Of a stretch of 64,000 nt of DNA, positions 17,143-26,163 are shown in pieces. The DNA comes from an uncultured Hyphomicrobiales bacterium. GTDB lineage: Bacteria > Pseudomonadota > Alphaproteobacteria > Rhizobiales > Xanthobacteraceae. Location: the NCBI GenBank assembly GCA_903929045.1, contig CAIYTE010000187.1, positions 1 to 64,000 on the forward strand, read 5' to 3'. The position numbers were made by a program, and so were the translations under genes. Positions within the stretch are counted from its first letter, which is position 1, and every line of letters begins with the position of its first letter. The notes below the pieces were generated by a model. It ran no database searches. It was given only the letters and a program-made list of their open reading frames with translations, and had not been told where the DNA came from.

Positions 17143-18402
17143 CTAATCCCGCGCCGGCGGCTGCAACCACGCAATGACGCCGCGCGCGGCGGCGACGCCG
17201 GTGGCGAAGGACGCTTGCAGCAGATAGCCGCCGGTCGGTGCATCCCAATCCAGCATTTCACCGGCGACGAAGATGCCGGGATAGCGTGTCAGCATGAAGC
17301 GCTCATCGAGTTCGGCAAAGCTGACGCCGCCCGCGGTCGAGATCGCCGTTTCCATCGGTTGAACGCCGGTCAGCTTCACCGGCGCAGCCTTGATCAGCGC
17401 CGCGAGCTTTGCCGCATCGAGTGTTGCGAGCGGAATGCCGCCGGCGAACGCCGCTTCGCGCAGCAGCCCGAGCGAGGCCGCCGACAGATGCGTCGTCTTG
17501 CGCAGGAAATTCGACAGCGACTGCTTGCCGCGCGATTTCGACAGCCGCTCCGTCAGCTTCGCCGCGCTGACCTCGGGCATCAGATCGATGCTGATGGTTG
17601 CCGCGCCGTCGCGTAGCACTGCGTCGCGGATGGACGATGACAGCGCATAGACCGCACCGCCTTCAATGCCCGCGCGCGTGATCATGGCTTCGCCGCGCAC
17701 GCTGCGGCCGTCGAACGTGATGCCGATGTTCTTGAGCGGCTGGCCTTCGAAGGTTTTGAACACATCCGACCACGCGGCGGTGAAGCCGCAATTCGACGCG
17801 CGCAACGGCGCGGTCGCAATATCTTCCGCGCCGAGCAATTCAACCCAGCGCGAGTCGGAGCCGAGCTTCGGCCAACTGCCGCCGCCGAGCGCCAGCACGG
17901 TGGCGTCGGGTTCCGCAAAGACCTCCTTGTCGCCGGTCGTGAAACGCAGATTGCCGTCTTCGTCCCAGCCTTCCCAGCGATGGCGCAGCTTGAATTCGAC
18001 GCCGAGATTGCCGAGCCGCAGCAGCCAGGTGCGCAGCAGCGGCGACGTCTTCAATACGGTCGGAAACACCCGGCCGCTGGTGCCGATAAAGGTCGGCTGG
18101 CCGAGCGTGTCGCTCCAGGCGCGCAACGCCGCCGGCGGATAGGCCTCGATGGCGCCGTGCAGCAGCGGATCGCTGTTGCCATAGCGCGTCAGGAAGGTCT
18201 TGAGCTCCTCGCTGTGTGTCAGATTGAGGCCGCCGCGCCCGGCCATCAGGAACTTGCGGCCGAGCGACGGCATCTGGTCGTAGACCGTGACGCGCGCACC
18301 CGCCTTGATCAGCAGTTCGGCGGCAATCAGGCCCGCCGGGCCGCCGCCGATAACGGCAACGCTGCGGTTGGGCGAAAGGCGCATTTCATCTGAATCAGTC
18401 AC
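17143..18402 (-). CDS. HI0933-like NAD(P)/FAD-dependent oxidoreductase (TIGR03862 type)
   Basis: A 419-residue flavoprotein. The N-terminal dinucleotide-binding motif [17 protein letters not shown] (residues 14-30) and the [13 protein letters not shown] segment identify the HI0933/BaiN-type family. The C-terminal motif [35 protein letters not shown] closes the FAD site. The family's physiological substrate is not established. It is divergent from lysK (82 nt apart) and convergent with the binding-protein gene. Confidence 0.85.
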   Translation of the reverse strand: MTDSDEMRLSPNRSVAVIGGGPAGLIAAELLIKAGARVTVYDQMPSLGRKFLMAGRGGLNLTHSEELKTFLTRYGNSDPLLHGAIEAYPPAALRAWSDTLGQPTFIGTSGRVFPTVLKTSPLLRTWLLRLGNLGVEFKLRHRWEGWDEDGNLRFTTGDKEVFAEPDATVLALGGGSWPKLGSDSRWVELLGAEDIATAPLRASNCGFTAAWSDVFKTFEGQPLKNIGITFDGRSVRGEAMITRAGIEGGAVYALSSSIRDAVLRDGAATISIDLMPEVSAAKLTERLSKSRGKQSLSNFLRKTTHLSAASLGLLREAAFAGGIPLATLDAAKLAALIKAAPVKLTGVQPMETAISTAGGVSFAELDERFMLTRYPGIFVAGEMLDWDAPTGGYLLQASFATGVAAARGVIAWLQPPARD

Positions 18403-18484
18403 GGGCCGTGGTCCTCATCGCCGCATTCCCGCTCGATTTGACGGGGTAGGGCGGTTTCCTTATGTCTGCGCCCGGAGTTACACG

Positions 18485-20119
18485 ATGTCGATGACCGCCG
18501 ATACCGCGCAAGATTTATTGTCTCTCGCCGAACAGTCGAACGCCTGGCCGTTCGAGGAAGCGCGCAAGATCGTCTCGCGTCTAAAGAAGAAACCCAAGGA
18601 CGAGGTCATTTTCGAGACCGGCTACGGCCCTTCGGGCTTGCCGCATATCGGTACCTTCGGCGAAGTGGCGCGCACCACGATGGTGCGGCACGCCTTCCGC
18701 GTGCTCACCGACGACAAGATCAAGACCCGGCTGATCGCCTTTTCCGACGACATGGACGGCCTGCGCAAGGTGCCGGACAACGTGCCGAACAAGGAATTGC
18801 TTGAGAAGCATCTCGGCAAGCCGCTGACCAAGGTGCCGGATCCGTTCGGCACCCATCCGAGCTTCGGCGAGCACAACAATGCGCGCCTGCGCACCTTCCT
18901 CGATCATTTCGGCTTCGACTACGAATTCGCCAGCTCGACTGAGTATTACAAGTCCGGCCGTTTCGACGAAACGCTGATGAAGATGCTGGAGCGCCTCGAC
19001 AAGGTGATGGCGATCATGTTGCCGAGCCTGCGCGAGGAGCGCGCAGCCACCTATTCGCCGTTCCTGCCGGTGTCGCCGCGTTCGGGTCAGGTGTTGCAGG
19101 TGCCCATCGTCTCGCACGACGCCAAGCGCGGCACCATCGCCTATGACGATCCGGAAACCGGCGAACGCATGGTCACGCCGGTGACGCGCGGCATGTGCAA
19201 GCTGCAATGGAAGCCGGACTGGGCCATGCGCTGGGTCGCGCTCGGCATCGACTACGAAATGGCCGGCAAGGATCTGATCGATTCGGTGAAGCTGTCCGGC
19301 GAAATCTGCCGCGCGCTCGATGGCACGGCGCCGGAAGGCTTCAACTACGAACTGTTCCTCGACGACAAGGGCCAGAAGATCTCCAAGTCGAAGGGCAACG
19401 GGCTCACCATCGACGAATGGCTGCGCTACGCCTCGCCGGAAAGCCTGTCGCTGTTCATGTATCGCGAGCCGAAGGCGGCCAAGCGCCTGTACTTCGACGT
19501 CATCCCGCGTCAGGTCGACGACTATCAGCAATTCCTCGACGGCTACGAAAAGCAGGAACTGAAGCACCGCCTCGGCAATCCAGTCTGGCACATTCACAGC
19601 GGCAAGCCGCCGAAGGTGGAAATGCCGGTCACCTTCTCGATGTTGCTGACGCTCGTCTCATCGTCGAATGCCGAGAACGCCGGAACGCTCTGGGGCTTCA
19701 TCGGCCGCTACCGGCCGGGTGTGACGCCGCAGACGCATCCCAAGCTCGACGCGATGGTCGGCTACGCCATCCATTACTTCCGCGACTTCGTGCTGCCGAC
19801 CAAGAAATTCCGCCAGCCGACCGACATGGAACGCGCGGCGCTCAACGATCTGCGCGACGCGCTCGCCAACCTGCCGCCAGAAGCGACCGCCGAACAGATT
19901 CAGGATGTCGTTTACGAGATCGGCCGCCGCGAGCCGTTCCTCGACGAGAAGAAAAAGGCCAAGGACGGCAAGCCGGGCGTGTCGCTCGACTGGTTCAACA
20001 TGCTGTACCAGGTGCTGCTGGGTCAGGAGAAAGGCCCGCGCTTCGGCTCTTTCGTCGCGGTCTATGGTTTGAAGAACACGGTCGAGATGATCGACGGCGC
20101 GTTGGCGCGCTCAGCCTAA
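18485..20119 (+). CDS. lysK: Lysyl-tRNA synthetase, class I
   Basis: A 544-residue class I LysRS, the archaeal-type enzyme also found in many alphaproteobacteria in place of the class II form. It has the HIGH motif as HIGT (residues 54-57) after GYGPSGLP, and KISKS near residue 298. The downstream helical domain follows to the C-terminus. ATG at 18485 starts the conserved protein (MSMTADTAQ); an upstream open frame from 18287 overlaps the divergent flavoprotein gene and is rejected. No class II lysS is seen in the window. A family-B palindrome follows 3 nt after the stop. Confidence 0.95.
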   Translation: MSMTADTAQDLLSLAEQSNAWPFEEARKIVSRLKKKPKDEVIFETGYGPSGLPHIGTFGEVARTTMVRHAFRVLTDDKIKTRLIAFSDDMDGLRKVPDNVPNKELLEKHLGKPLTKVPDPFGTHPSFGEHNNARLRTFLDHFGFDYEFASSTEYYKSGRFDETLMKMLERLDKVMAIMLPSLREERAATYSPFLPVSPRSGQVLQVPIVSHDAKRGTIAYDDPETGERMVTPVTRGMCKLQWKPDWAMRWVALGIDYEMAGKDLIDSVKLSGEICRALDGTAPEGFNYELFLDDKGQKISKSKGNGLTIDEWLRYASPESLSLFMYREPKAAKRLYFDVIPRQVDDYQQFLDGYEKQELKHRLGNPVWHIHSGKPPKVEMPVTFSMLLTLVSSSNAENAGTLWGFIGRYRPGVTPQTHPKLDAMVGYAIHYFRDFVLPTKKFRQPTDMERAALNDLRDALANLPPEATAEQIQDVVYEIGRREPFLDEKKKAKDGKPGVSLDWFNMLYQVLLGQEKGPRFGSFVAVYGLKNTVEMIDGALARSA

Positions 20120-20122
20120 AAC

Positions 20123-20197
20123 GTCATCGCCCGCGAAGGCGGGCGATCCAGCGTTTCAATTTTAAGGGCTGGATGCCCCGCCTGCGCGGGGCATGAC
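20123..20197. repeat. Family-B palindromic element at a convergent junction
   Basis: GTCATCGCCCGCGAAGGCGGGCGATCCAG on the left and GCTGGATGCCCCGCCTGCGCGGGGCATGAC on the right. It starts 3 nt after the lysK stop and ends 10 nt before the carbonic-anhydrase stop. Confidence 0.85.
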
Positions 20198-20207
20198 AGG
20201 CGTTCGC

Positions 20208-20777
20208 TTAGCCGACCAGATTGAAGCTCTCGAGCTTGCCGTCGAGCGCCATCAGGCCGAGTTCGGACTTCAGAGCCGGCTGCGTTTCAGCGAGCTGCTT
20301 CTTGAATTCCATCAGCGCGTTCTTGTGCGTCTCGGTTTCAGCGGCCTTGTCCTTCACGGCATCGGCGCCGTAGGCGATCTTGGCGGCGCCGCAATCGCGG
20401 TGATTGATGACGATCACCTTCTTGATGTTGTGCAGCTGGATCGACGCGCCGAGATTGTCCCAGAACGCGGGCGCCCAGGTCTTGAAGGCCGGCGCCACGA
20501 CGCCGATCGAAGCGCCGGCGATGTTGAACTGGCTGTATTTGCCAACGAGATGGCGGTGCTTCATGTAGTTCATGACCGGCGCCGGAAAGCGCGGGTCGAT
20601 GCAGCTCAGCAGCATGGCTTCGTAATTGCCGCTCGCGGCGAAAGCGAGTTGCGGCGCGGCCGCGAACGCCATGGCGCCTGCCGACAAATGTAGGAAGCGG
20701 CGGCGGTCGAAGCGCTGGCGCAGCATGTCGCCGCAGCAAGCGCACGCGGAAGAATGTTCGGTCGTATCGATGGTCAT
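20208..20777 (-). CDS. Tat-exported beta-carbonic-anhydrase-like protein
   Basis: A 189-residue protein. The N-terminus has DRRRFLHLSAGAMAFAAA, a twin-arginine-type signal (residues 24-41), cleaved likely after AFA. The mature part carries beta-carbonic-anhydrase zinc ligands: Cys59 with Asp61 and Arg63 (CIDPR), His126 and Cys129 (NHRDCG). It is shorter than the usual beta-CA and has a Pro in place of Ser in the C-x-D-S-R motif. A Cys-rich head (ACACCGD) precedes the Tat motif. Hydration of CO2 in the periplasm is inferred; another role for this subfamily is possible. Confidence 0.75.
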   Translation of the reverse strand: MTIDTTEHSSACACCGDMLRQRFDRRRFLHLSAGAMAFAAAPQLAFAASGNYEAMLLSCIDPRFPAPVMNYMKHRHLVGKYSQFNIAGASIGVVAPAFKTWAPAFWDNLGASIQLHNIKKVIVINHRDCGAAKIAYGADAVKDKAAETETHKNALMEFKKQLAETQPALKSELGLMALDGKLESFNLVG

Positions 20778-20910
20778 GTGTCGTCCCCCAGGGCATCGCG
20801 CCCAGGTGGTAAATTAGCCGACTCGCGCGACGCCTGCCAGCACAGGGGGCTGTGCATCATAATGTTTGCGTAAAATTTTGGATCGCGGCGCGGAAAATCC
20901 GCAGGCCGGT

Positions 20911-21540
20911 CTACTGGCTTGCCCACACCACGCGGGCGATCCAGACCACGTCCGACATCGCCAAGGTGCGGTCGCGATGATCGGAATTGAGCGACTTGAG
21001 TTCGATGCTCTTGACCGCCTTGCGCTTGAGCTCCTTGACCATGACCTCGCCGTTCTTGGTCTTGACGACGACGCGGTCACCTTTGCGCACCGGCGCGTCC
21101 GGCGACACGACGATGATGTCGCCGTCGCGGAACACCGGCTTCATCGAGTCGCCGGAAATCTCCAGCGCATAGGCGTGTTCGTCGGTGACCTGCGGGAAGG
21201 CGATGTCTTCCCAGCCTTTGCCGACCGGGAAGCCGCCGTCGTCGAAAAATCCGCCTGCGCCGGCTTCGGCAAAGCCGATCAGCGGCACGCTCGAGATCGC
21301 GACCTTGGTGCTGTCGGTGATCAGTTTGACGAAGGTTTCGACCTTGGTGTTCGACGCGGTCAGCGCCTTGGCGACCGATTCAGTCGAGGGCCAGCGCGGG
21401 CGGCCTTCCGGGGTGATGCGCTTGGACTTGTTGAAGGTCGTCGGGTCGAGGCCGGCCTTCTTGGCCAGACCGGACGCTGTCATGCCCGAGCGCTCGGCCA
21501 GGCGGTCAATGGCAGTCCAGATCTGGCTGTGAGTCAGCAT
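20911..21540 (-). CDS. HTH / S24 (LexA-like) transcriptional regulator
   Basis: A 209-residue regulator. The N-terminal 60 residues form an XRE-like helix-turn-helix (MTASGLAKKAGLDPTTFNKSKR). The C-terminal half is an S24 peptidase fold with the nucleophile Ser132 in ISGDSMKPVF and a candidate partner Lys at 169 (EVMVKEL). This is the CI/LexA self-cleaving architecture, but the linker lacks an obvious Ala-Gly cleavage site of LexA type. No phage genes are nearby, so it looks like a chromosomal stress regulator. It is divergent from pyrD. Confidence 0.82.
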   Translation of the reverse strand: MLTHSQIWTAIDRLAERSGMTASGLAKKAGLDPTTFNKSKRITPEGRPRWPSTESVAKALTASNTKVETFVKLITDSTKVAISSVPLIGFAEAGAGGFFDDGGFPVGKGWEDIAFPQVTDEHAYALEISGDSMKPVFRDGDIIVVSPDAPVRKGDRVVVKTKNGEVMVKELKRKAVKSIELKSLNSDHRDRTLAMSDVVWIARVVWASQ

Positions 21541-21712
21541 GGCAAAAACCCCGATGTGAGACGGAAATGAAGGAATCGGCTAATTTTAGGAATTATAGCC
21601 GTGAGAACGCGATTCCACAATCTTTCCTGTGGGCAGGCGGGACAATCCCGGCTTGAACAATCGAGGCCCGCGCCGATAGGGTCGAATTCAACGCGAACCC
21701 CGGAGCATTGCC

Positions 21713-22810
21713 TTGGTAATCGGTCTGATCGACCGCCTGTCCCGCCCGTTCATGCGGGCGCTCGACCCGGAAGACGCGCACACCCTGACGATCAAGGCGC
21801 TGCGGCTGCTGCCGTTGCCGCCGCCCGCGCCGGAGCCTCCGGAGCTCGGCGTGCGGGCCTTCGGGCTCAACTTTCCCAGTCCCGTGGGGCTGGCCGCCGG
21901 TTTCGACAAGAACGCCAAGGCGCCGGACGCCATGCTGCGGCTGGGTTTCGGCTTCGTCGAGATCGGCACCGTCACGCCGTGCGCGCAGCAGGGCAATCCG
22001 CGGCCGCGGATTTTCCGGCTCACGGCGGATGAGGGCGTCATCAACCGCCTCGGTTTCAACAATGAGGGCGAGGCGGCCGCTTTGGCGCGCCTGGCCGCCC
22101 GGGCCGATGCCGGCGGCATCATCGGCGTCAATATCGGGGCCAACAAGGATACGCCGGACCGCACCCAGGACTATGTCCGGTTGATTGATACGTTCGCTCC
22201 GGTCGCGAGTTATTTCACCGTCAATGTGTCCTCGCCCAACACGCCGGGCCTGCGCGATCTGCAGCAGGCGAGTGCGCTCGACGAGCTACTCGGACGCGTC
22301 ATCGAAGCGCGCGATCGCGTCCGCGCCAGCGCCGGGCCGACGCCGGTGCTGCTCAAGATCGCGCCCGACCTGACGCTGCCGGACCTTGATGACGTTGTCG
22401 GCGTTGCGCGCAAGCATCGCATCGATGGCATGATCGTCGGCAACACCACGATCTCGAGGCCCGGCTCGCTGCGCGAGCGCGACAAGGCCAAGGAGACCGG
22501 CGGGTTGTCCGGCAAGCCGTTGTACCGGCTGTCGACACGCATTCTCGCCGAAACCTATGTGCGCGCCGAAGGCGCGTTCCCGATCATCGGCGCGGGCGGT
22601 ATCGACTCCGGCGCCGCGGCTTTGGCCAAGATCAAGGCCGGCGCGACGTTGGTCCAGCTTTACAGCGCGCTGGTCTATCGCGGCATTGGCCTGGTGTCGG
22701 AGATCAAACGCGAACTTCTGGCCGCGGCGAAGCGCGATGGCCGCGGTTCGCTGGCGGCGCTGGTCGGCAAGGACGCGGCGGATATCACGGCGGAAAGCTG
22801 GCCTTCTTGA
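21713..22810 (+). CDS. pyrD: Dihydroorotate dehydrogenase (quinone)
   Basis: A 365-residue class 2 dihydroorotate dehydrogenase of pyrimidine synthesis, membrane-associated and passing electrons to quinone. The N-terminal helical extension (residues 1-45) is the quinone-binding part. FMN-site motifs follow: GLAAGFDKNAKA, the catalytic Ser region NVSSPNTPGLRDLQ, and IIGAGGIDSG. A TTG start at 21713 is chosen because GGAG lies 7 nt upstream; the first in-frame ATG is at 21752 and would remove 13 residues. It stands alone between the S24 regulator and a DUF6460 gene. Confidence 0.95.
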   Translation: MVIGLIDRLSRPFMRALDPEDAHTLTIKALRLLPLPPPAPEPPELGVRAFGLNFPSPVGLAAGFDKNAKAPDAMLRLGFGFVEIGTVTPCAQQGNPRPRIFRLTADEGVINRLGFNNEGEAAALARLAARADAGGIIGVNIGANKDTPDRTQDYVRLIDTFAPVASYFTVNVSSPNTPGLRDLQQASALDELLGRVIEARDRVRASAGPTPVLLKIAPDLTLPDLDDVVGVARKHRIDGMIVGNTTISRPGSLRERDKAKETGGLSGKPLYRLSTRILAETYVRAEGAFPIIGAGGIDSGAAALAKIKAGATLVQLYSALVYRGIGLVSEIKRELLAAAKRDGRGSLAALVGKDAADITAESWPS

Positions 22811-22821
22811 TCCGCATCGCC

Positions 22822-22898
22822 GCTCGTCCCCGCGAAAGCGGAGACCCAGTTCTTTGTTTCTTCAACTCTGGATTCCCGCTTGCGCGGGAATGAGCGGA
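22822..22898. repeat. Family-B palindromic element at a convergent junction
   Basis: GCTCGTCCCCGCGAAAGCGGAGACCCAG on the left and CTGGATTCCCGCTTGCGCGGGAATGAGCGGA on the right. It lies between the pyrD stop (22810) and the DUF6460 stop (22905). Confidence 0.82.
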
Positions 22899-22904
22899 AA
22901 ACGG

Positions 22905-23180
22905 CTACTTCCCTCTTGGCGCGTTGATGAGCCGCAGGATCAGCCAGATCGGGATCACGATCACGGCGCCGAGCAGCAGATAGCGCCAGACCCAGCGCAC
23001 CGCGTCGAAGCCCATATTCCAGAGCGAAAGCGCCAGCCGCTCGAGGCTGCGTACGATGTCGAAAGGGTCGAGGCCGAGTGCCGACAGCACCACGCCGACG
23101 AGGATCGACACCAGGATCAGCTTCGCGATCACGCTCAGCGGCGACCCACCGAAAAACCGGGTTGCGGTATCGTTGGCCAT
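22905..23180 (-). CDS. DUF6460 small membrane protein
   Basis: A 91-residue protein with two hydrophobic segments (about 19-40 and 66-88) around the motif LGLDPFDIVRSLERL. This is a compact alphaproteobacterial membrane family of unknown role. ATG at 23180 is favoured over an in-frame start at 23213 because GGAG sits 6 nt upstream. The ligase gene on the same strand ends 172 nt before it, with a family-A palindrome between. Confidence 0.7.
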   Translation of the reverse strand: MANDTATRFFGGSPLSVIAKLILVSILVGVVLSALGLDPFDIVRSLERLALSLWNMGFDAVRWVWRYLLLGAVIVIPIWLILRLINAPRGK

Positions 23181-23254
23181 GGGGCGCTCCGTCGGCTCAA
23201 GTTCGTTTGGCATGATGGTAGGTGACGTAATTCTTCGAGCGCGGTCAAGTAACT

Positions 23255-23350
23255 GTCATTCCGGGGCGCGCGTGAGCGCGAACCCGGAATCCGGGTGCGT
23301 AACGGGTCTCTGGACTCCGGGTCCACCGCTTCGCGGTGTCCCGGAATGAC
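23255..23350. repeat. Family-A palindromic element
   Basis: GTCATTCCGGGGCGCGCG...AACCCGGAATCC and CTCCGGGTCC...GTGTCCCGGAATGAC. The right arm ends 2 nt before the stop codon of the DNA ligase gene. Confidence 0.85.
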
Positions 23351-23352
23351 AG

Positions 23353-24999
23353 CTACGCCGCCCGTCCGACCTCGATCTTCGCCAGCATTTTCTCCAGCGT
23401 TTCCAGCCGGTCGGCGTCGCGCGGCGGCTTGTCCCAGCGCAGCCGCGAGATACGCGGAAAGCGCATCGCCACGCCGGATTTATGCCGCGCCGAGCGTTGC
23501 AGGCCTTCGAAGGCGACTTCCATCACGAGACCGGTGGCGGGCTCATGCGTCACTTCGCGCACCGGGCCGAACTTGTTGACCGTGTTGCGGCGGACGAAGC
23601 GATCGATCTCCTTCAGCTCTTCATCGGTGAAACCGAAATAGGCCTTGCCGACCGGCACCAGTTCGTTGCCGTCGTTCCAGACGCCGAAGGTGTAGTCGGA
23701 ATAGAACGACGAGCGCTTGCCATGGCCGCGTTGCGCGTACATCAGCACCGCGTCGATGATCATCGGATCGCGCTTCCACTTCCACCACGGGCCGGTCGGG
23801 CGACCGGGCACGTAAACGGAATCGCGGCGCTTGAGCATGACGCCTTCGACGGCTTCGGCGTCGAGGCCTGCGCCGCCCTCCGCTGGATTGGCGCGGGCCG
23901 CGATCAACTGCTCCCAGGTTTCGAACGTCACCAGCGGCGACAGATCGATGCGCGGATCGTCGAGCTGGGTGATGAACTTGGCCAGCCGCGCGCGGCGTTC
24001 GGCAAAGGGCAGGCCGCGCAGATCCTCGCCGCCTTCGGCCAGCAGGTCGTAGGCGCGTAAGTGCGCCGGAAACTCGTTCATGAGTTTCGGCGTCACGGCT
24101 TTGCGGTTGAGCCGCTGTTGTAGCACGTTGAACGACTGCACGCGGCCCTCGCGCAGGATCAGCAATTCGCCATCGATCGCCGCGGGCAGCCGCATCGACG
24201 TCAAAAGGTCGGGAAAGCTCTTGGAGATATCCTCGCCGGTGCGCGAATAAAGCCGCGTCACCGTTTCGCCGTTTTCGTCGATGCCGCTGACGGCCTGGAT
24301 ACGGATGCCGTCCCACTTCCATTCGGCGGTGAAGTCTTTCGGGTCGAGCCCGGCGAGGTCGGTCTCTTCCAGCGCGTGCGCCAGCATCGCCGGGCGGAAC
24401 GGCGCGGCGTCGAGATTGTTCGGCTTGTCGCCGCGGCCTTCGAGCCAGGCGAACAACTCGAGGTAGGGCGGCTGCAAGCCCGGCCACATGATCTCGATTT
24501 CGTCCGGCTCCTTGTCGCCGAGCGAGGCGGCGGCGGTTTTCGCCAGCCGCGCCGACACGCCGATGCGCAGGCCGCCGGTGACCAGCTTCAACAGCGCCCA
24601 GCGTCCGGTCTCGTCGAGGGCATCGAGCCAGCGCGCGATCTGCGCCGGCAATTGCGCCTTGCCGAGGGTTGAAAGGGTTTCGACGACGTCAGACAGCGAA
24701 GGCGTCTTGTTAGCGTGGTGGTTTGGGTCCGCCGGCCACATCAGCGCGACGGTTTCCGAAAGATCGCCGACATAATCGTACGAGATCACAAATAATTCCG
24801 GATCGGTGCGCTCCGCGATCAGCGCCCGCACCATGCCGCCTTTGGCGTGCTTGAACGTCAGCGCGCCGGTCAGCGCCGCCAGCGCCCAGCCGCGCTCCGG
24901 ATCTTCCGTCTTGCGCAGATAATCGGCGATCAGCCGCAGCTTGGCGTTGCGCGCGGGCTCGTAGGACAGGCGGTCGAGCAGTTCGGCGAAGCGGTTCAT
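23353..24999 (-). CDS. ATP-dependent DNA ligase of the ligase-associated repair cluster
   Basis: A 548-residue ATP-dependent ligase. An N-terminal DNA-binding domain covers about residues 1-215. The nucleotidyltransferase domain has motif I EWKWDG with the adenylated Lys at 228, then LYSRTGEDISKSFPDL, IDGELLI and the later VMLKRRDSVYVPGR. An OB-fold domain closes it. It belongs to the PP_1105-type ligases that travel with an exonuclease, a Lhr-like helicase and PdeM. Start ATG at 24999 overlaps the exonuclease stop by ATGA, so the two are translationally coupled. Longer open frames reading through both genes are shadows. Confidence 0.93.
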   Translation of the reverse strand: MNRFAELLDRLSYEPARNAKLRLIADYLRKTEDPERGWALAALTGALTFKHAKGGMVRALIAERTDPELFVISYDYVGDLSETVALMWPADPNHHANKTPSLSDVVETLSTLGKAQLPAQIARWLDALDETGRWALLKLVTGGLRIGVSARLAKTAAASLGDKEPDEIEIMWPGLQPPYLELFAWLEGRGDKPNNLDAAPFRPAMLAHALEETDLAGLDPKDFTAEWKWDGIRIQAVSGIDENGETVTRLYSRTGEDISKSFPDLLTSMRLPAAIDGELLILREGRVQSFNVLQQRLNRKAVTPKLMNEFPAHLRAYDLLAEGGEDLRGLPFAERRARLAKFITQLDDPRIDLSPLVTFETWEQLIAARANPAEGGAGLDAEAVEGVMLKRRDSVYVPGRPTGPWWKWKRDPMIIDAVLMYAQRGHGKRSSFYSDYTFGVWNDGNELVPVGKAYFGFTDEELKEIDRFVRRNTVNKFGPVREVTHEPATGLVMEVAFEGLQRSARHKSGVAMRFPRISRLRWDKPPRDADRLETLEKMLAKIEVGRAA

Positions 25000-26024
25000 G
25001 CGTCCGCCTCGGCGGGTTCGCTTTCTTCCTCGTCGCCGTAGCCGACGATGTCGAGCGGCCGCGCTTTCAGCCCTTGCGTTTGCGCCCAGTGCACCAGCGC
25101 GTCTTCCTGGCCGTGCGTGACCCAGATTTCCGAGCAGCCGGTGGCCTTGATGGTCGCCGTCAGCCCATCCCAGTCGGCGTGGTCCGAAATGACGAGCGGC
25201 AGCGCGATGCCACGTTGCCGCGCGCGCGCCCGCACGCGCATCCAGCCCGACGCAAACGCTGCGACCGGATCGGGAAAACGCCGCGACCACAGATCGGTCA
25301 TCGCGCTCGGCGGGCATATTGTGATGGTGCCGGCGAGTTCGCTCTTCTTCGTGCCGCTCACCAGTTCGACGGGGCCGAGATCGATGCCCTGGTCCTGATA
25401 ATAGGCGGTGATCTTTTGCATCGCGCCGTGCAGATAGATCGTCTTGTCGTAACCGGCCTTGCGCAGCAGCGCCATGACGCGCTGCGCCTTGCCGAGCGAG
25501 TAGGCGCCGACCAGATGCGCGCGCTCGGGAAACAATTCGACCGACCGCAACAGCTTGGCGATCTCGCCGTCGGTGTCGTGATGGCGGAAAACGGGAAGCC
25601 CGAACGTCGCCTCGGTGATGAAGACGTCGCAGGGCACCAGTTCGAAGGGCAGGCAGGTGGGGTCCGGCACATCCTTGTAGTCGCCGGAAGCGACGATGCG
25701 CAGGCCGCCGCGCTCGACCTTGATCTGCGCCGAGCCGAGCACATGTCCGGCGGGATGGAAGCTCACCGACACATCGTCGAGCTTCAGCGTCTCGCCGTAC
25801 TGGATGGCCTGCGTCTTTTTGGCGAAATTCTCGCCATAGCGCAGCCGCATGATGTCGAGGGTCTGCTGCGTCGCCAGCACCTCGCCGTGACCGGCGCGGG
25901 CGTGGTCGGAATGGCCATGCGTGATGAGTGCCTTGGCAACCGGCCGCGTCGGGTCGATATGGAACCCGCCGGCCTTGCAGCACACGCCGGACGGCGTCGG
26001 AACGAGGATGTCTTCGGGGCGCAT
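24996..26024 (-). CDS. Ligase-associated DNA exonuclease, MBL/beta-CASP type
   Basis: A 342-residue metallo-beta-lactamase/beta-CASP nuclease, similar in fold to mRNA 3'-processing factors. The metal motif HGHSDH is at residues 36-41, with later SFHPAGHVLGSAQI and ASGDYKD ligand segments and the C-terminal SDHADWDG. In this conserved cluster it is thought to process DNA ends before ligation. The preferred start is ATG at 26024 (MRPEDILVPTP), the usual family start; an in-frame start at 26051 adds nine residues. It overlaps the ligase start by 4 nt and is divergent from the methyltransferase gene. Confidence 0.92.
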   Translation of the reverse strand: MRPEDILVPTPSGVCCKAGGFHIDPTRPVAKALITHGHSDHARAGHGEVLATQQTLDIMRLRYGENFAKKTQAIQYGETLKLDDVSVSFHPAGHVLGSAQIKVERGGLRIVASGDYKDVPDPTCLPFELVPCDVFITEATFGLPVFRHHDTDGEIAKLLRSVELFPERAHLVGAYSLGKAQRVMALLRKAGYDKTIYLHGAMQKITAYYQDQGIDLGPVELVSGTKKSELAGTITICPPSAMTDLWSRRFPDPVAAFASGWMRVRARARQRGIALPLVISDHADWDGLTATIKATGCSEIWVTHGQEDALVHWAQTQGLKARPLDIVGYGDEEESEPAEADA

Positions 26025-26065
26025 CGTGCTTAGATAGGCGCTGGACGGCAAAGTGCGAGAGGATT

Positions 26066-26152
26066 GTCATGGCCGGGCTTGTCCCGGCCATCCCGATCAT
26101 CAGGCACTGTGCGTCCCTGATCGAGATCGCCGGGACGAGCCCGACGATGACA
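26066..26152. repeat. Family-B-like palindromic element at a divergent junction
   Basis: GTCATGGCCGGGCTTGTCCCGGCCATCC on the left and GATCGCCGGGACGAGCCCGACGATGAC on the right, filling most of the 139-nt gap between the exonuclease and methyltransferase starts. I see no GTTC-N7-GTTC SOS box here. Confidence 0.75.
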
Positions 26153-26163
26153 AGTAAGAGAAC

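Noticed and set aside
23353-26100. A single 915-codon minus-strand frame suggesting an exonuclease-ligase fusion
   Set aside because: The N-terminal part is not exonuclease-like in that frame. The exonuclease is in another frame, with its own start and an ATGA overlap to the ligase at 24996-24999.
26025-26163. An SOS (LexA) box for the ligase-associated repair cluster
   Set aside because: No GTTC-N7-GTTC is present in the divergent region; most of it is a palindromic element.
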